This document shows, piece after piece, positions 26,092 to 34,057 of a DNA stretch of 64,000 nt. Source of the stretch: Borborobacter arsenicus (GTDB taxonomy: Bacteria; Pseudomonadota; Alphaproteobacteria; Rhizobiales; Rhizobiaceae); assembly GCF_003934165.1 (NCBI RefSeq), contig NZ_RKST01000008.1:186001-250000 (forward strand), given 5' to 3'. The notes under the pieces were generated by a model, which saw only the letters and a program-made list of their open reading frames with translations, made no database searches and was not told the DNA's origin. The translations under genes were made by a program, and so were the position numbers. The number at the start of each line of letters is the position of its first letter. The first letter of the stretch is position 1.

Positions 26092-26997
26092 TCAACCTTT
26101 TCGGGCAATCATGATGCCGGCCAGGATGACGATACCACCAATCGCCTGCATTGCACCTAACGGCTCGCTGAGCAGCACCCACGCCAAGATGGCGGCCACA
26201 ACCGGCTGAATCAAGAGCGTCAATGACGAGAAGGCCGGCGGCAGCCAGGCCAAGGCAAAAATTATCAGCCCCTGCCCACCGGCATGCGTGAACCAGGCAA
26301 GCCCCAGCAAGATCGCCCAGCCATAGAATGTCAGCGGCCAAAGGTCGGTTTCGAGCAAAAGCGCCAGCGGGGCCATGAACACCGCTGCAGAGCCCGTGGT
26401 CCACAACAGCGTGGTGAGCGTGGAGAATCGGCTACGCAGCCGTCCCAGCGAGAGGATATAGCCGGCATAGAAGACCGAGGCTCCCATGGCGATGGCATCA
26501 CCTGCCAGGTTGCCGCTGCCAAGAGCCTGCGGCCCGCCCCTCAGAATGACGACGCCTGCAAGTGCCAGCGTCAGGCCGGCCAGGAAGATCCGCGTAATCG
26601 GCGTGCGGAAGATCAGCCAGCCGCCCAGAGTCACGAAGATCGGTGCCATATTGGCAAGCAGCGTCGCGTTCGCCACCGACGTCTTGTAAAGCGCGATATG
26701 CCAGGCTGCGAGATCGCCGGCCAGCATCAAACCCGGCAGGACAAGCGCCAGACGGTCTGCCAAACCACGCGGCCGGGTCTCGGTGCCGGTCGCTCCCGCG
26801 GAATTGGAACCGTACCACAGCAGCAGGGGCAGCATGGCAAGGCCAACGCGCCAGAATGCCGTCGCCATCGGCCCCACTTCCGACAGACGCACGAAAATCG
26901 GCGAACAGCCAATGGCGATGCCGCCCAGAAGCAGCGCCGCCAGCGCCCAGCGCTGCGGGCGCGAAACCGCTGCGGCGGTAACTACGGTGGTACTCAT
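26092..26997 (-). CDS. EamA/DMT-family transporter
   Basis: A 301-residue inner-membrane protein with ten hydrophobic helices in two EamA repeats of five: the first includes PIFVRLSEVGPMATAFWR near residue 35, the second begins near residue 165 and ends with QPVVAAILAWVLLSEPLGAMQ. This is the drug/metabolite exporter fold; the substrate cannot be told from sequence. RIME-like copy C lies just upstream of its start. Confidence 0.88.
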   Translation of the reverse strand: MSTTVVTAAAVSRPQRWALAALLLGGIAIGCSPIFVRLSEVGPMATAFWRVGLAMLPLLLWYGSNSAGATGTETRPRGLADRLALVLPGLMLAGDLAAWHIALYKTSVANATLLANMAPIFVTLGGWLIFRTPITRIFLAGLTLALAGVVILRGGPQALGSGNLAGDAIAMGASVFYAGYILSLGRLRSRFSTLTTLLWTTGSAAVFMAPLALLLETDLWPLTFYGWAILLGLAWFTHAGGQGLIIFALAWLPPAFSSLTLLIQPVVAAILAWVLLSEPLGAMQAIGGIVILAGIMIARKG

Positions 26998-27034
26998 ATT
27001 GCAATAGGCCTTTAACGGTCAGGAGGCGCTTCAT

Positions 27035-27137
27035 TAGAGCGGCGGATGCCCGGATAAATCCGGGCTGCCGCTCTATCTGTTTGTTTTGCCGCATTTGTGC
27101 AACGCCAAGCGATTCCACTTGGCTGCAAAATGCTCTA
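27035..27137 (+). repeat. RIME-like two-palindrome element, copy C
   Basis: About 103 bases upstream of the EamA gene. Palindrome 1 (27035-27075) is nearly perfect: TAGAGCGGC / GCCGCTCTA outside and GCCCGGA-TAAA-TCCGGGC inside. Palindrome 2 (27091-27134) has outer GCATTTGTGC / GCAAAATGC arms and inner GCCAAGCG / CACTTGGC arms. The inner arms differ from copies A and B on both sides, so pairing is kept. Confidence 0.8.
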
Positions 27138-27228
27138 GCGCCTCCCGAGCGATGGAAGCACTACCAAGCCAGCCCAATGAGGGGGCCAGACTGGGGCGAA
27201 CATCGCCAATATCGGGCAGAAACAATGA

Positions 27229-27275
27229 CCACAGCGCCGCAATCACCTTGAGGTGAGCGGCGCTGTGGCTTTTTA
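27229..27275 (+). terminator. Strong hairpin with T-tract; terminator without an obvious gene
   Basis: A perfect 12-bp stem CCACAGCGCCGC (27229-27240) / GCGGCGCTGTGG (27257-27268), with an inner CACCT/AGGTG stem, runs into CTTTTTA on the plus strand. No plus-strand gene precedes it; the flanking genes are both on the minus strand. It may end a small RNA transcribed rightward from 27137-27229, or it may act on the minus strand after the Fae-like gene, where the U-tract (TCATTGTTT) is weaker. The gap 26998-27330 otherwise holds only RIME-like copy C. Confidence 0.6.
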
Positions 27276-27330
27276 CATCAGGGCATAGCCTTTCCGAACT
27301 GCTCCGGATCTCGGCGATGCCGTGAAGACC

Positions 27331-27870
27331 TTAGTAGTCGATTACGCCATCGAGTGCGTAGTGCTTGATGGTCTTGCGGTTGGCAATCAGTTCATCAACC
27401 GTCGGCTTGCCGGTCATGGCGCGCGTAATGGCAAGTTTGGTCGCCTCGTAATTGGTCCGATAAAGGTCCTTCTTGTCGAGGTTTTCGTCCTCGGCACAGC
27501 GCGGGTCGAGCCACACGGTGATGATCATGCACAATTCGTCGGCCTGGTCCTTCGGCAGGATGTTTTCTGCGAGGCAATCGACGATTGCATCGCCCATGGC
27601 TGCCTGCACCACGCCGCCGAGCAGTTCCGCATAGGCCATGCTCTTGATGGTGACCTTGGTGGTCATCAGCGTCGCCGGCTTTACCGCCTGGTTGAGGTCA
27701 CGCACGACGAACATGCGTGTATGGCCCTTCACCTGCCCCATCATCGAGGCAAAGGCCTGGCCAACCGGACCCCTGACCGACCCGATCACCACCTCCGGCA
27801 TGGCGTCGGTCGCCTGCCCTTCCACCGCCAGAACAGTCGCTTCGCCCGTACGGAACCAGATTTCACTCAT
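27331..27870 (-). CDS. Formaldehyde-activating enzyme (Fae)-like paralogue
   Basis: A 179-residue cytoplasmic protein of the Fae fold. Shared Fae features include GEAT near residue 9, the long central helix after KVTIKS, and NYEATKLAIxRAMxGxP near residue 145. In true Fae a histidine in an AHID motif acts as the acid-base residue for joining formaldehyde to tetrahydromethanopterin; here the aligned sequence is AMPEVVIG, so the histidine appears to be methionine (Met24). This suggests a paralogue with another role, such as Fae2/Fae3-type proteins. ATG 27870 has AAGGA eight bases upstream. No other tetrahydromethanopterin gene is in the window. Confidence 0.75.
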   Translation of the reverse strand: MSEIWFRTGEATVLAVEGQATDAMPEVVIGSVRGPVGQAFASMMGQVKGHTRMFVVRDLNQAVKPATLMTTKVTIKSMAYAELLGGVVQAAMGDAIVDCLAENILPKDQADELCMIITVWLDPRCAEDENLDKKDLYRTNYEATKLAITRAMTGKPTVDELIANRKTIKHYALDGVIDY

Positions 27871-27960
27871 ATGCATTTTCCTTTCACCCGATTGAACAAA
27901 AACCTTATCGGGATGATCAGCCAAGGTCCAGTGGCAGAAAGTCGCCCTAGGCGCTCGATC

Positions 27961-28446
27961 TCAGCGCTTCGTCGAGCGTGCGGCGCGCCGCTTGGCGTCA
28001 TCGATCAGCATATTGGCAATCTGCATGCGGACCATGGCGCGCTGTTGCAGGTGCGGAGCTACCCGGTCGGGATGATTTGCAAAAGCAAAATCCCGGCGCA
28101 ACCGACCGAAATCCACTCTTGGCTTGCCGGTCCCAAGCCCCAGCTCGGCCGCGATTGAGTCCGGATCGATAGGAGGCAGCTTCTCCTCGGCAACACCAAG
28201 TTCGGCCAGGCGCTCGAGATTGGCCAGAAGTGCTGCGAAGCTGCCTTCATGGCCCGTTTCCGCCTCGCGATATTCGGCTGCGGCGTGATCGGGGGAAACC
28301 TTGATCCGGCCGGAATGGAGTTCTTCAGCAACGGAGAGATAGTCCATGCGGATCACAGGTGACGGAGCAATTTCCGCCGCGCGCGGCGGCGCGGCAAAAA
28401 GATCGTCGAGCAGCGCTGCAAAATCGCGATCGGCACCGGTTCCCAA
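27961..28446 (-). CDS. Small protein with degenerate J-domain-like C-terminus
   Basis: A 161-residue protein of unknown function. Its C-terminal part resembles helices II-III of a J-domain: RLRRDFAFANHPDRVAPHLQ contains HPD at the loop, followed by a helix MVRMQIANMLIDDAKRR. The N-terminal 100 residues are acidic and alanine-rich with no known domain. The start is taken as TTG 28446, five bases after GGGGGG and directly after an in-frame stop; an internal ATG at 28347 is possible. It might recruit an Hsp70, but that is inference. Confidence 0.6.
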   Translation of the reverse strand: MGTGADRDFAALLDDLFAAPPRAAEIAPSPVIRMDYLSVAEELHSGRIKVSPDHAAAEYREAETGHEGSFAALLANLERLAELGVAEEKLPPIDPDSIAAELGLGTGKPRVDFGRLRRDFAFANHPDRVAPHLQQRAMVRMQIANMLIDDAKRRAARSTKR

Positions 28447-28570
28447 TCAAGCCCCCCTTGCCGTCAAATCGCGACAACTTCGTATCAGGCGGATACTAGG
28501 GAAAGCTCGTTAAAAATGGCTTGGCGCGAGCGCGAGAATTTTATCGATGCCGCATCGGGCACCCTGCCGT

Positions 28571-29077
28571 TCAACTGCCGCCGATGAAGTCGCGCTTGTG
28601 AAGATCCACTCCGTTGTGACGCAAAATGTCGTAGGCGGTGGTGACGTGGAAGTAGAAATTCGGCAGCGCATAATGCAGCAGATATTGCGCACCGCTGAAG
28701 GAAAACAGCCGTCCGCCGCCCTTGATTTCGATCACACGATCTTCCGAGCCGTCGATATCTTTCTGCTCGAACGTCTTCAGGTAATTCCGTGTCTTTTCGA
28801 TACGCGCCTGCAATTCACCGAAGGTCGCTTCCGTATCCTCGTATCGGGGCACTTCACGCCCTGCGAGCCGCGATGGCGCACCCTTGGCGTGGTCGGTCGC
28901 GATCTGCACCTGGCGTGCAAGCGCAAACATGTCGGGCGCCAGCCGCGCGGTGAGGAAGATATTCGGGTCGATCCTGCGTTCGGTTGCATCCGCTTCGGCA
29001 CGGGACAGGATGTTGGACAGATTTTCAAGCATGGACAGGAATACAGGCACCGAGGCCTGATACATCGACAAAGTCAT
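28571..29077 (-). CDS. DUF1993 family protein
   Basis: A 168-residue protein matching DUF1993: an N-terminal helix MTLSMYQASVPVFLSMLENLSNIL, the segment RLAPDMFALARQVQIATDHAKGA, and a C-terminal LPNFYFHVTTAYDILRHNGVDLHKRDF. The family has a DinB-like four-helix fold and no established function. ATG 29077 has AGAGG six bases upstream. It is divergent from the secreted protein gene at 29194. Confidence 0.85.
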   Translation of the reverse strand: MTLSMYQASVPVFLSMLENLSNILSRAEADATERRIDPNIFLTARLAPDMFALARQVQIATDHAKGAPSRLAGREVPRYEDTEATFGELQARIEKTRNYLKTFEQKDIDGSEDRVIEIKGGGRLFSFSGAQYLLHYALPNFYFHVTTAYDILRHNGVDLHKRDFIGGS

Positions 29078-29193
29078 TGGCAACCTCTTGCATGACCGGA
29101 ATGGTCATCCGGAGCTAACGCCCACGAAGCCAGAGATGCAAGCGCCATGGCCGCGCCGCATTCCATGTTAGATTCGTAGCGTGGAGATTCGCG

Positions 29194-30234
29194 ATGAAAG
29201 CACTGCTTGCCGCCACTGTCTCAATGCTCCTAGCGCAATCCGCGGCCGCGGCGGAGCCCGCCTATCTGGATGACCGTTCGGACGCTGCCTCGCTTGTCCG
29301 CTCGCTCTATAACGCGATCAACCGGCAGGAATATTCACGCGCCTGGGAGTATTTCGGCGACGTCAAACCTGCCAAGGATTTCAATGGTTTCGTGGCGGGC
29401 TATGAACAGACCAGTGAGGTCGAGGTGATAACTGGCGACGCCGGCGTGGAAGGGGCTGCGGGTAGCACCTATTTCAACATCCCCGTCGCCATCCTCGCCC
29501 GCAACAAGGATGGCAGCGAGGCGGTGTTCGCTGGCTGCTATACGGCGCGGCTTGTCAATCCGCAGGTACAGGAGCCGCCCTTCAGCGGGCTTCACATCGA
29601 AAAAGGCGTACTTAAGCCAGTGGAAGGCCCGTTGGCGGAGGCCCTGCCCGCAAGTTGCGGCGATGGGCCGGCGCCCGCACCAAAGGATGCCGCGCTCGAA
29701 CAGGCAAGAGCTGCCTTCGTCGCCACCCATACCACCCAGTGTGGCTCGCTATCTCCCGGCCAGGAGGATGGCGTAACCGAGCCGGACGATTACACGATCA
29801 ACTTCCACGGCAGCCACGATGCCGAAAGCGAGCCGGAGCGCAAGGCGCGGCTCTTCCGATTCTTCTGCGCGGCGGGCGCCTATAATGAAGTGCATGTCTA
29901 TTACCTGGCAAACGATGCCGGCGAGGTGCGGGAACTGCACTTCGCCACGCCGGAACTCGACATCCACTATGAGGGCGGCAACAGCGAGGGCAAGGTCGAG
30001 GCGATCAATGTCGTCGGCTATCGCGCCGTCGGTGAATTGCTCAACTCATCCTTTGACGAAACCACAAGGACGATCACCTCGCATGGCAAGTGGCGAGGCA
30101 CCGGTGATGCGGCATCGAGCGGGACATGGCTATTTCGCGACGGCGATTTCAGCCTCGTCCAATACGATGTCGATGCCTCCTATGACGGCGAGGTCAATCC
30201 GCAGACCGTCCTCGACTACAACACGGCTCCCTAA
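29194..30234 (+). CDS. Secreted protein with C-terminal DUF1176-like region
   Basis: A 346-residue exported protein with a clear signal peptide (MKALLAATVSMLLAQSAAAAE, cleavage near residue 20). The N-terminal half (SLYNAINRQEYSRAWEYF) looks like an NTF2-type fold, and the C-terminal half contains the HGKWRGTGDAASSGTW segment typical of DUF1176. Paired cysteines in the periplasmic part suggest disulfides. The function is not known. It converges with the hydrolase gene at 30237 with a two-base gap. Confidence 0.7.
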   Translation: MKALLAATVSMLLAQSAAAAEPAYLDDRSDAASLVRSLYNAINRQEYSRAWEYFGDVKPAKDFNGFVAGYEQTSEVEVITGDAGVEGAAGSTYFNIPVAILARNKDGSEAVFAGCYTARLVNPQVQEPPFSGLHIEKGVLKPVEGPLAEALPASCGDGPAPAPKDAALEQARAAFVATHTTQCGSLSPGQEDGVTEPDDYTINFHGSHDAESEPERKARLFRFFCAAGAYNEVHVYYLANDAGEVRELHFATPELDIHYEGGNSEGKVEAINVVGYRAVGELLNSSFDETTRTITSHGKWRGTGDAASSGTWLFRDGDFSLVQYDVDASYDGEVNPQTVLDYNTAP

Positions 30235-30236
30235 AC

Positions 30237-31184
30237 TCACGGAGTTGCCGAAAGCATCCAATTCAAGGCCTGGCGCCAATCCGTCATGCGGATCGGCGTG
30301 CCGTGAGTGCCGGTCTCGAAGCGCACGAAGCGGGCCGGGTAACCCGGTGCCTTGGCAGCGATGGAACGGAAGAAGGCTTCCTGCTTGTCTACCGCAAAAA
30401 CCGTATCGCGGCTGCCATGCCCGAAGAACACGGGGACACGCCGCTTGAAGGCCGGGCTTGAGAAGAATTTCTCATCCCAGAGCGAGCCGAGCAGCAGCAG
30501 CCCGGAAATATGCTGGCTGGCCTGACGATCCGTTGCCAGCTGCCAACACAACATCCCGCCCATCGAGCCGCAGGCAACGAAAACCGGTGCGCCGGGTGAA
30601 TTCTCGGCGTAGTGCGCGATCAAGGCCGCGATTTCGGCCGCACCCTTTTCACCAAAGTCGGAAAAATCCGGTGAGAGATAAAGGCCGTCATTCGCCGCCA
30701 TCAGGTTCTTCAGGCGGTTGAAATTGCCGCCGAAAGTGTAGTCATCGACGCCCTGCTTGCGGCTGCCGCCCTGCCCATGCAGGTAAATGACAATAAGCTT
30801 GGCTTTCTCGCCTGTGCCGACAGCGATGTGACGAATCTCGCCGCTATCTGTCTTCAGCACCAGATCCTTTTGGGCGCGCCGCACACTGGTCGAAACATAT
30901 TTGGCACGCACGCGCCGCTCAGGAATCTCGTCGCGGCCGTTGATATCGCGCATCTCACGATAATCGACCACCGTATAGGCACCACCATCGGACGTCGAAA
31001 TTAGGTCCGGATAGGCGAAAAGCTCGTCCTTGTAGGGCGCAAGCGCCTGGCCTGCACTGTTCGCTGGTAGGACGGTGGCCAGAACTATGGTGGCAGCCAG
31101 TCGGGACAGAACGGAAGCCGACTTCCTGCGTGCGGATTTCCGGTCAGGTTTCCTGGAGCACGCCACCGGCACGCGCCATCGCAT
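30237..31184 (-). CDS. Secreted alpha/beta hydrolase
   Basis: An exported hydrolase of about 315 residues. The core has IYLHGQGGSRKQG (oxyanion region), the nucleophile elbow ACGSMGGMLCW, an acid in GHGSRDTVFAV and the catalytic histidine in TGTHGTP. The start is uncertain: ATG 31184 has AGGGA four bases upstream and overlaps the end of mocA by 41 bases; GTG codons at 31172 and 31166 would also give a basic n-region followed by a hydrophobic signal peptide (AATIVLATVLPANSAGQA). Its place at the end of the cox-type maturation unit may be incidental. Confidence 0.75.
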   Translation of the reverse strand: MRWRVPVACSRKPDRKSARRKSASVLSRLAATIVLATVLPANSAGQALAPYKDELFAYPDLISTSDGGAYTVVDYREMRDINGRDEIPERRVRAKYVSTSVRRAQKDLVLKTDSGEIRHIAVGTGEKAKLIVIYLHGQGGSRKQGVDDYTFGGNFNRLKNLMAANDGLYLSPDFSDFGEKGAAEIAALIAHYAENSPGAPVFVACGSMGGMLCWQLATDRQASQHISGLLLLGSLWDEKFFSSPAFKRRVPVFFGHGSRDTVFAVDKQEAFFRSIAAKAPGYPARFVRFETGTHGTPIRMTDWRQALNWMLSATP

Positions 31185-31743
31185 CCCTGGTATCGACATC
31201 GACGGAAGCGCCAACACCGATCTCGACGTCGATGACATTTTCCCTCTCATTTTCAATCAGATGCCGGGCACCGGTGTCGCCCTGCAACAAGGATATAACG
31301 GGGAAAACCGAACGCGGCAGAAGCACCGGATTGCCACGCTTGCCATTATGGGTGGCCCGCACAATAGGCAAGGTGGAGTCTGCCGTAAATGCGTCAATGA
31401 CGCGATTGAGGTCATCCGTCGTGACCCCCGGCATGTCGCCCAACACGATCAGGGCAGCGGCGGCATCGACCGGCAGCGCCGAGACGCCTGCCTTCAGCGA
31501 GGACGACAGGCCGGAGGCAAAATCCGGGTTGTGGGCAAATCGCACATTGAGCCCCGACAGCGCCGCTTCGATACGTTCCGCCTGATGGCCGGTGACGACA
31601 ATGATTCCGGCCGTATGCGCAGCAAGCGCGCGCTCCACCGTCTGCCTGATCAGCGGCCGGTCGCTGAACAGCGCCATCAGCTTGTTCGGTCCACCCATGC
31701 GGCTCGACCGCCCTGCGGCCAGAACGATGGCATGGACGCTCAC
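31144..31743 (-). CDS. mocA: Molybdenum cofactor cytidylyltransferase-like NTP transferase (MocA/MobA type)
   Basis: A 199-residue nucleotidyltransferase with LAAGRSSRMGGPNKLM at residues 8-23 (nucleotide-binding loop and catalytic lysine) and LGDMPGV near residue 101 (metal-binding aspartate). This matches MocA, which makes molybdopterin cytosine dinucleotide for xanthine dehydrogenase-family enzymes. It starts with GTG overlapping the XdhC stop (GTGA), so it is part of the same unit as xdhC and coxDE. MobA (guanine) is less likely given the XdhC neighbours. Confidence 0.82.
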   Translation of the reverse strand: MSVHAIVLAAGRSSRMGGPNKLMALFSDRPLIRQTVERALAAHTAGIIVVTGHQAERIEAALSGLNVRFAHNPDFASGLSSSLKAGVSALPVDAAAALIVLGDMPGVTTDDLNRVIDAFTADSTLPIVRATHNGKRGNPVLLPRSVFPVISLLQGDTGARHLIENERENVIDVEIGVGASVDVDTRDAMARAGGVLQET

Positions 31744-32447
31744 GCCGCTTCCCCCTTCGTTTCGGCCATGCCCCGCGAACGCAGCGCCTGGATGATCTGC
31801 GCCAGGACGGCGACGGCGATCTCGGCTGGACTCGCCGCGCCGATGTTCAAACCGATCGGCGAATGGATTCTTGCAATTGCCTCTGCCCCGACGCCCATGG
31901 CTGCAAGCCGCTCACCCCGACTGGCATGCGTCTTGCGGCTGCCCAGCGCGCCGACATAGAAACAGCCGGTTTCAAGCGCGGCTTTCAGCGCAAAATCATC
32001 GATCTTCGGATCATGCGTCACTGCCGCAAGGGCGGTGTAAGTATCAAGAGGCCGGTCCTTCAACACCACCTCGGGCCACTCGGCAAACAGCGGAACATCG
32101 GGAAAACGTTCCTTGCTGGCAAAGGCCGTGCGCGGGTCGATGATCTCCATGTCGAACCCGGCCAGTTTCGCCATTGGCGCCAGCGCCTGGCTGATATGCA
32201 CCGCGCCGATGACCACAAGCCGCGGATGCGGGATATGGACATTGAGGAAAAATGTCCGCCCTTCCACTTCCACCGATCCGGAGCGGCCGCTGCGAAAAGT
32301 CTCGCCGATCGCCTCGCCCAACGCACCGCCGACGACATCGCCCTCGCGAACGATGCGGTCGCGGCCGTCGCCAAGATCAGTCACCAGCATGACGGCGCGG
32401 CGCGTACGGCGCTCGGCATTGAGCTTCTTGAGATGCAACGGGTCCAT
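31740..32447 (-). CDS. XdhC family protein, C-terminal (Rossmann) domain
   Basis: A 235-residue protein corresponding to the Rossmann half of XdhC/CoxF: HPRLVVIGAVHISQALAPMAK near residue 75, IDPRTAFASKERFP, VTHDPKIDDFALKAAL and the glycine-rich YVGALGSRKTHASR. XdhC proteins bind the molybdenum cofactor, protect it and insert it into xanthine dehydrogenase-type enzymes. ATG 32447 follows the N-terminal XdhC gene by one base. mocA overlaps its stop. Confidence 0.85.
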   Translation of the reverse strand: MDPLHLKKLNAERRTRRAVMLVTDLGDGRDRIVREGDVVGGALGEAIGETFRSGRSGSVEVEGRTFFLNVHIPHPRLVVIGAVHISQALAPMAKLAGFDMEIIDPRTAFASKERFPDVPLFAEWPEVVLKDRPLDTYTALAAVTHDPKIDDFALKAALETGCFYVGALGSRKTHASRGERLAAMGVGAEAIARIHSPIGLNIGAASPAEIAVAVLAQIIQALRSRGMAETKGEAA

Positions 32448-32448
32448 G

Positions 32449-32787
32449 TCAGCCCACCCGCTCGACATAGACCTTGATGCGGCCACCGCAGGACAGTCCG
32501 ACCCGCCAGGCCGTTTCGTCAGCAACACCGAATTCCAGCATCCGTGGCTTGCCGCTTTCGATCACATCGGTTGCCTCGGCAATCACCGCACCTTCCACGC
32601 AGCCGCCCGACACCGAGCCCTCAAAATTACCGTCAGCATCTATGACCAGATGACTGCCAACCGGCCGGGGCGCCGAGCCCCAGGTTTCCACCACGGTGGC
32701 AATTGCCACTTCCTTGCCGTCGCTCATCCAGCGCTCGGCTATGGCCAACGGATCGCGGCTTTCATCCAGATAGGCATTGGTTTCCAT
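32449..32787 (-). CDS. XdhC family protein, N-terminal (XdhC/CoxI) domain
   Basis: A 112-residue stand-alone XdhC_CoxI domain: TWGSAPRPVGSHLVIDADG near residue 35 and GSVSGGCVEGAVI near residue 57, with the conserved cysteine, plus GLSCGGRIKVYVE at the end. Its split from the Rossmann half into a separate, tightly linked gene is the CoxI/CoxF-like arrangement of carbon monoxide dehydrogenase clusters. Confidence 0.85.
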   Translation of the reverse strand: METNAYLDESRDPLAIAERWMSDGKEVAIATVVETWGSAPRPVGSHLVIDADGNFEGSVSGGCVEGAVIAEATDVIESGKPRMLEFGVADETAWRVGLSCGGRIKVYVERVG

Positions 32788-32802
32788 GATAGTCCTCCTG
32801 AT

Positions 32803-34053
32803 TCAGGCGGCATGCAGCGCTTCCATGCGCAGCCAACGGCGCGGATCGGCATCGCTTGTATGCGCCTTGTCCAGCGATGCGCACAGATCGGCAAGCGCAT
32901 TGAGATTATGCACGGCGCGGAACTCGTCGACATGCGGCAGCATGGCCTTGACGCCGCGTGCGCGCGGCTCGAAACCATCGAAGCGCAACAGCGGGTTGAG
33001 CCAGATCAGCCGCCGGCATGACTTTCGCAGCCGCTCCATCTGCTTGCCCAGGTCATCGACCTCGTCGCGTTCCAGCCCATCGGTGATCAGCAGCACGATA
33101 GCGCCCTGCCCCAGCACTCGGCGCGACCAAAGCCTGTTGAACTCATGCAGGGTATCACCGATGCGGGTGCCGCCGGACCAGTCGCGAACGGCGGCCGAGC
33201 AATCGGCCAACGCCTCGTCGGGGTCGCGATGGCGCATCTGACGGGTCAGGTTGGTCAGCCGCGTGCCGAAGACGAATGTGTGAACCCTGCGCCGCTTTTC
33301 GGTCAATGCATGCAGGAAATGCAGGAAAATCCGCGTGTACTGGCTCATCGAGCCGGAAATATCGGCGAGGACCACCAGCGGCGCATGGATTTCGCGAGGG
33401 GTTCTGAATTTCGGCAGGATAAGCCCGCCGCCGGAGCGTGCGGCCGCGCGCATGGTGGCGCGCGGATCGATGCGGCCGCGATAATGGGGCTTGAACCGCC
33501 GCGTCCTGATCGTATCGAAGGGCAATCGCAGTTCAGCAATCGCGCGCTTGGCGTCGCTGATCTCGGCAGCGCTCATCTGGGCGAAATCCTTGGCGTGCAG
33601 AACCTCACTGCCCGAAGTGGTAAAGCGCGCGTCGATTTCATATTCCGGTGGCATCTCGCGCGGCGGCCTATTCTGCTCCTGCCCATCGAACAAAGCCTGG
33701 CTGACGCGCGTTTCGGCGGCGCGCGGCTTCTGCTTCTCGCGATTGGCGGGCGCCACCGGCGAAAACATCGCGATCATCTTTTCGACCAGCTCGCGCGACT
33801 TCCAGAACAGGCGGAAAGCTTCGTCGAACACCGCATGGTCCTCGTGCCGCGACACCAACACCGCATGCAGCGTCCAGTAGAAGTCGTCGCGCGAGCCGAT
33901 GCCGGCGGCAAGCACTGCCTCGATCGCATCCTTGACCGACGCCGGCCCGACGCGCATGCCGGCCTTGCGCAGGCTGCGGGCGAAATAGACGATATTATCG
34001 GCGATGCGCCCTTCCGGGTTGGCAGATTCAGGAATGGGCTGGAAGGCGTCCAC
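32803..34053 (-). CDS. coxE: VWA domain protein, CoxE type
   Basis: A 416-residue protein with a C-terminal von Willebrand A domain. The metal-ion-dependent adhesion site is visible as DISGSMSQY near residue 232, with GGTRIGDTL and LLITDGLE later. The N-terminal part (YFARSLRKAGMRVGP) is typical of CoxE. With the MoxR-type ATPase CoxD it helps form the [CuSMoO2] centre of CO dehydrogenase; related pairs serve other Mo hydroxylases. The start is GTG 34053, four bases after the coxD stop. Confidence 0.88.
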   Translation of the reverse strand: MDAFQPIPESANPEGRIADNIVYFARSLRKAGMRVGPASVKDAIEAVLAAGIGSRDDFYWTLHAVLVSRHEDHAVFDEAFRLFWKSRELVEKMIAMFSPVAPANREKQKPRAAETRVSQALFDGQEQNRPPREMPPEYEIDARFTTSGSEVLHAKDFAQMSAAEISDAKRAIAELRLPFDTIRTRRFKPHYRGRIDPRATMRAAARSGGGLILPKFRTPREIHAPLVVLADISGSMSQYTRIFLHFLHALTEKRRRVHTFVFGTRLTNLTRQMRHRDPDEALADCSAAVRDWSGGTRIGDTLHEFNRLWSRRVLGQGAIVLLITDGLERDEVDDLGKQMERLRKSCRRLIWLNPLLRFDGFEPRARGVKAMLPHVDEFRAVHNLNALADLCASLDKAHTSDADPRRWLRMEALHAA

Positions 34054-34057
34054 GGTT

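Noticed and set aside
27331-27870. Calling this gene a true formaldehyde-activating enzyme (fae)
   Set aside because: The expected catalytic histidine motif is not present, so only a Fae-like paralogue is claimed.
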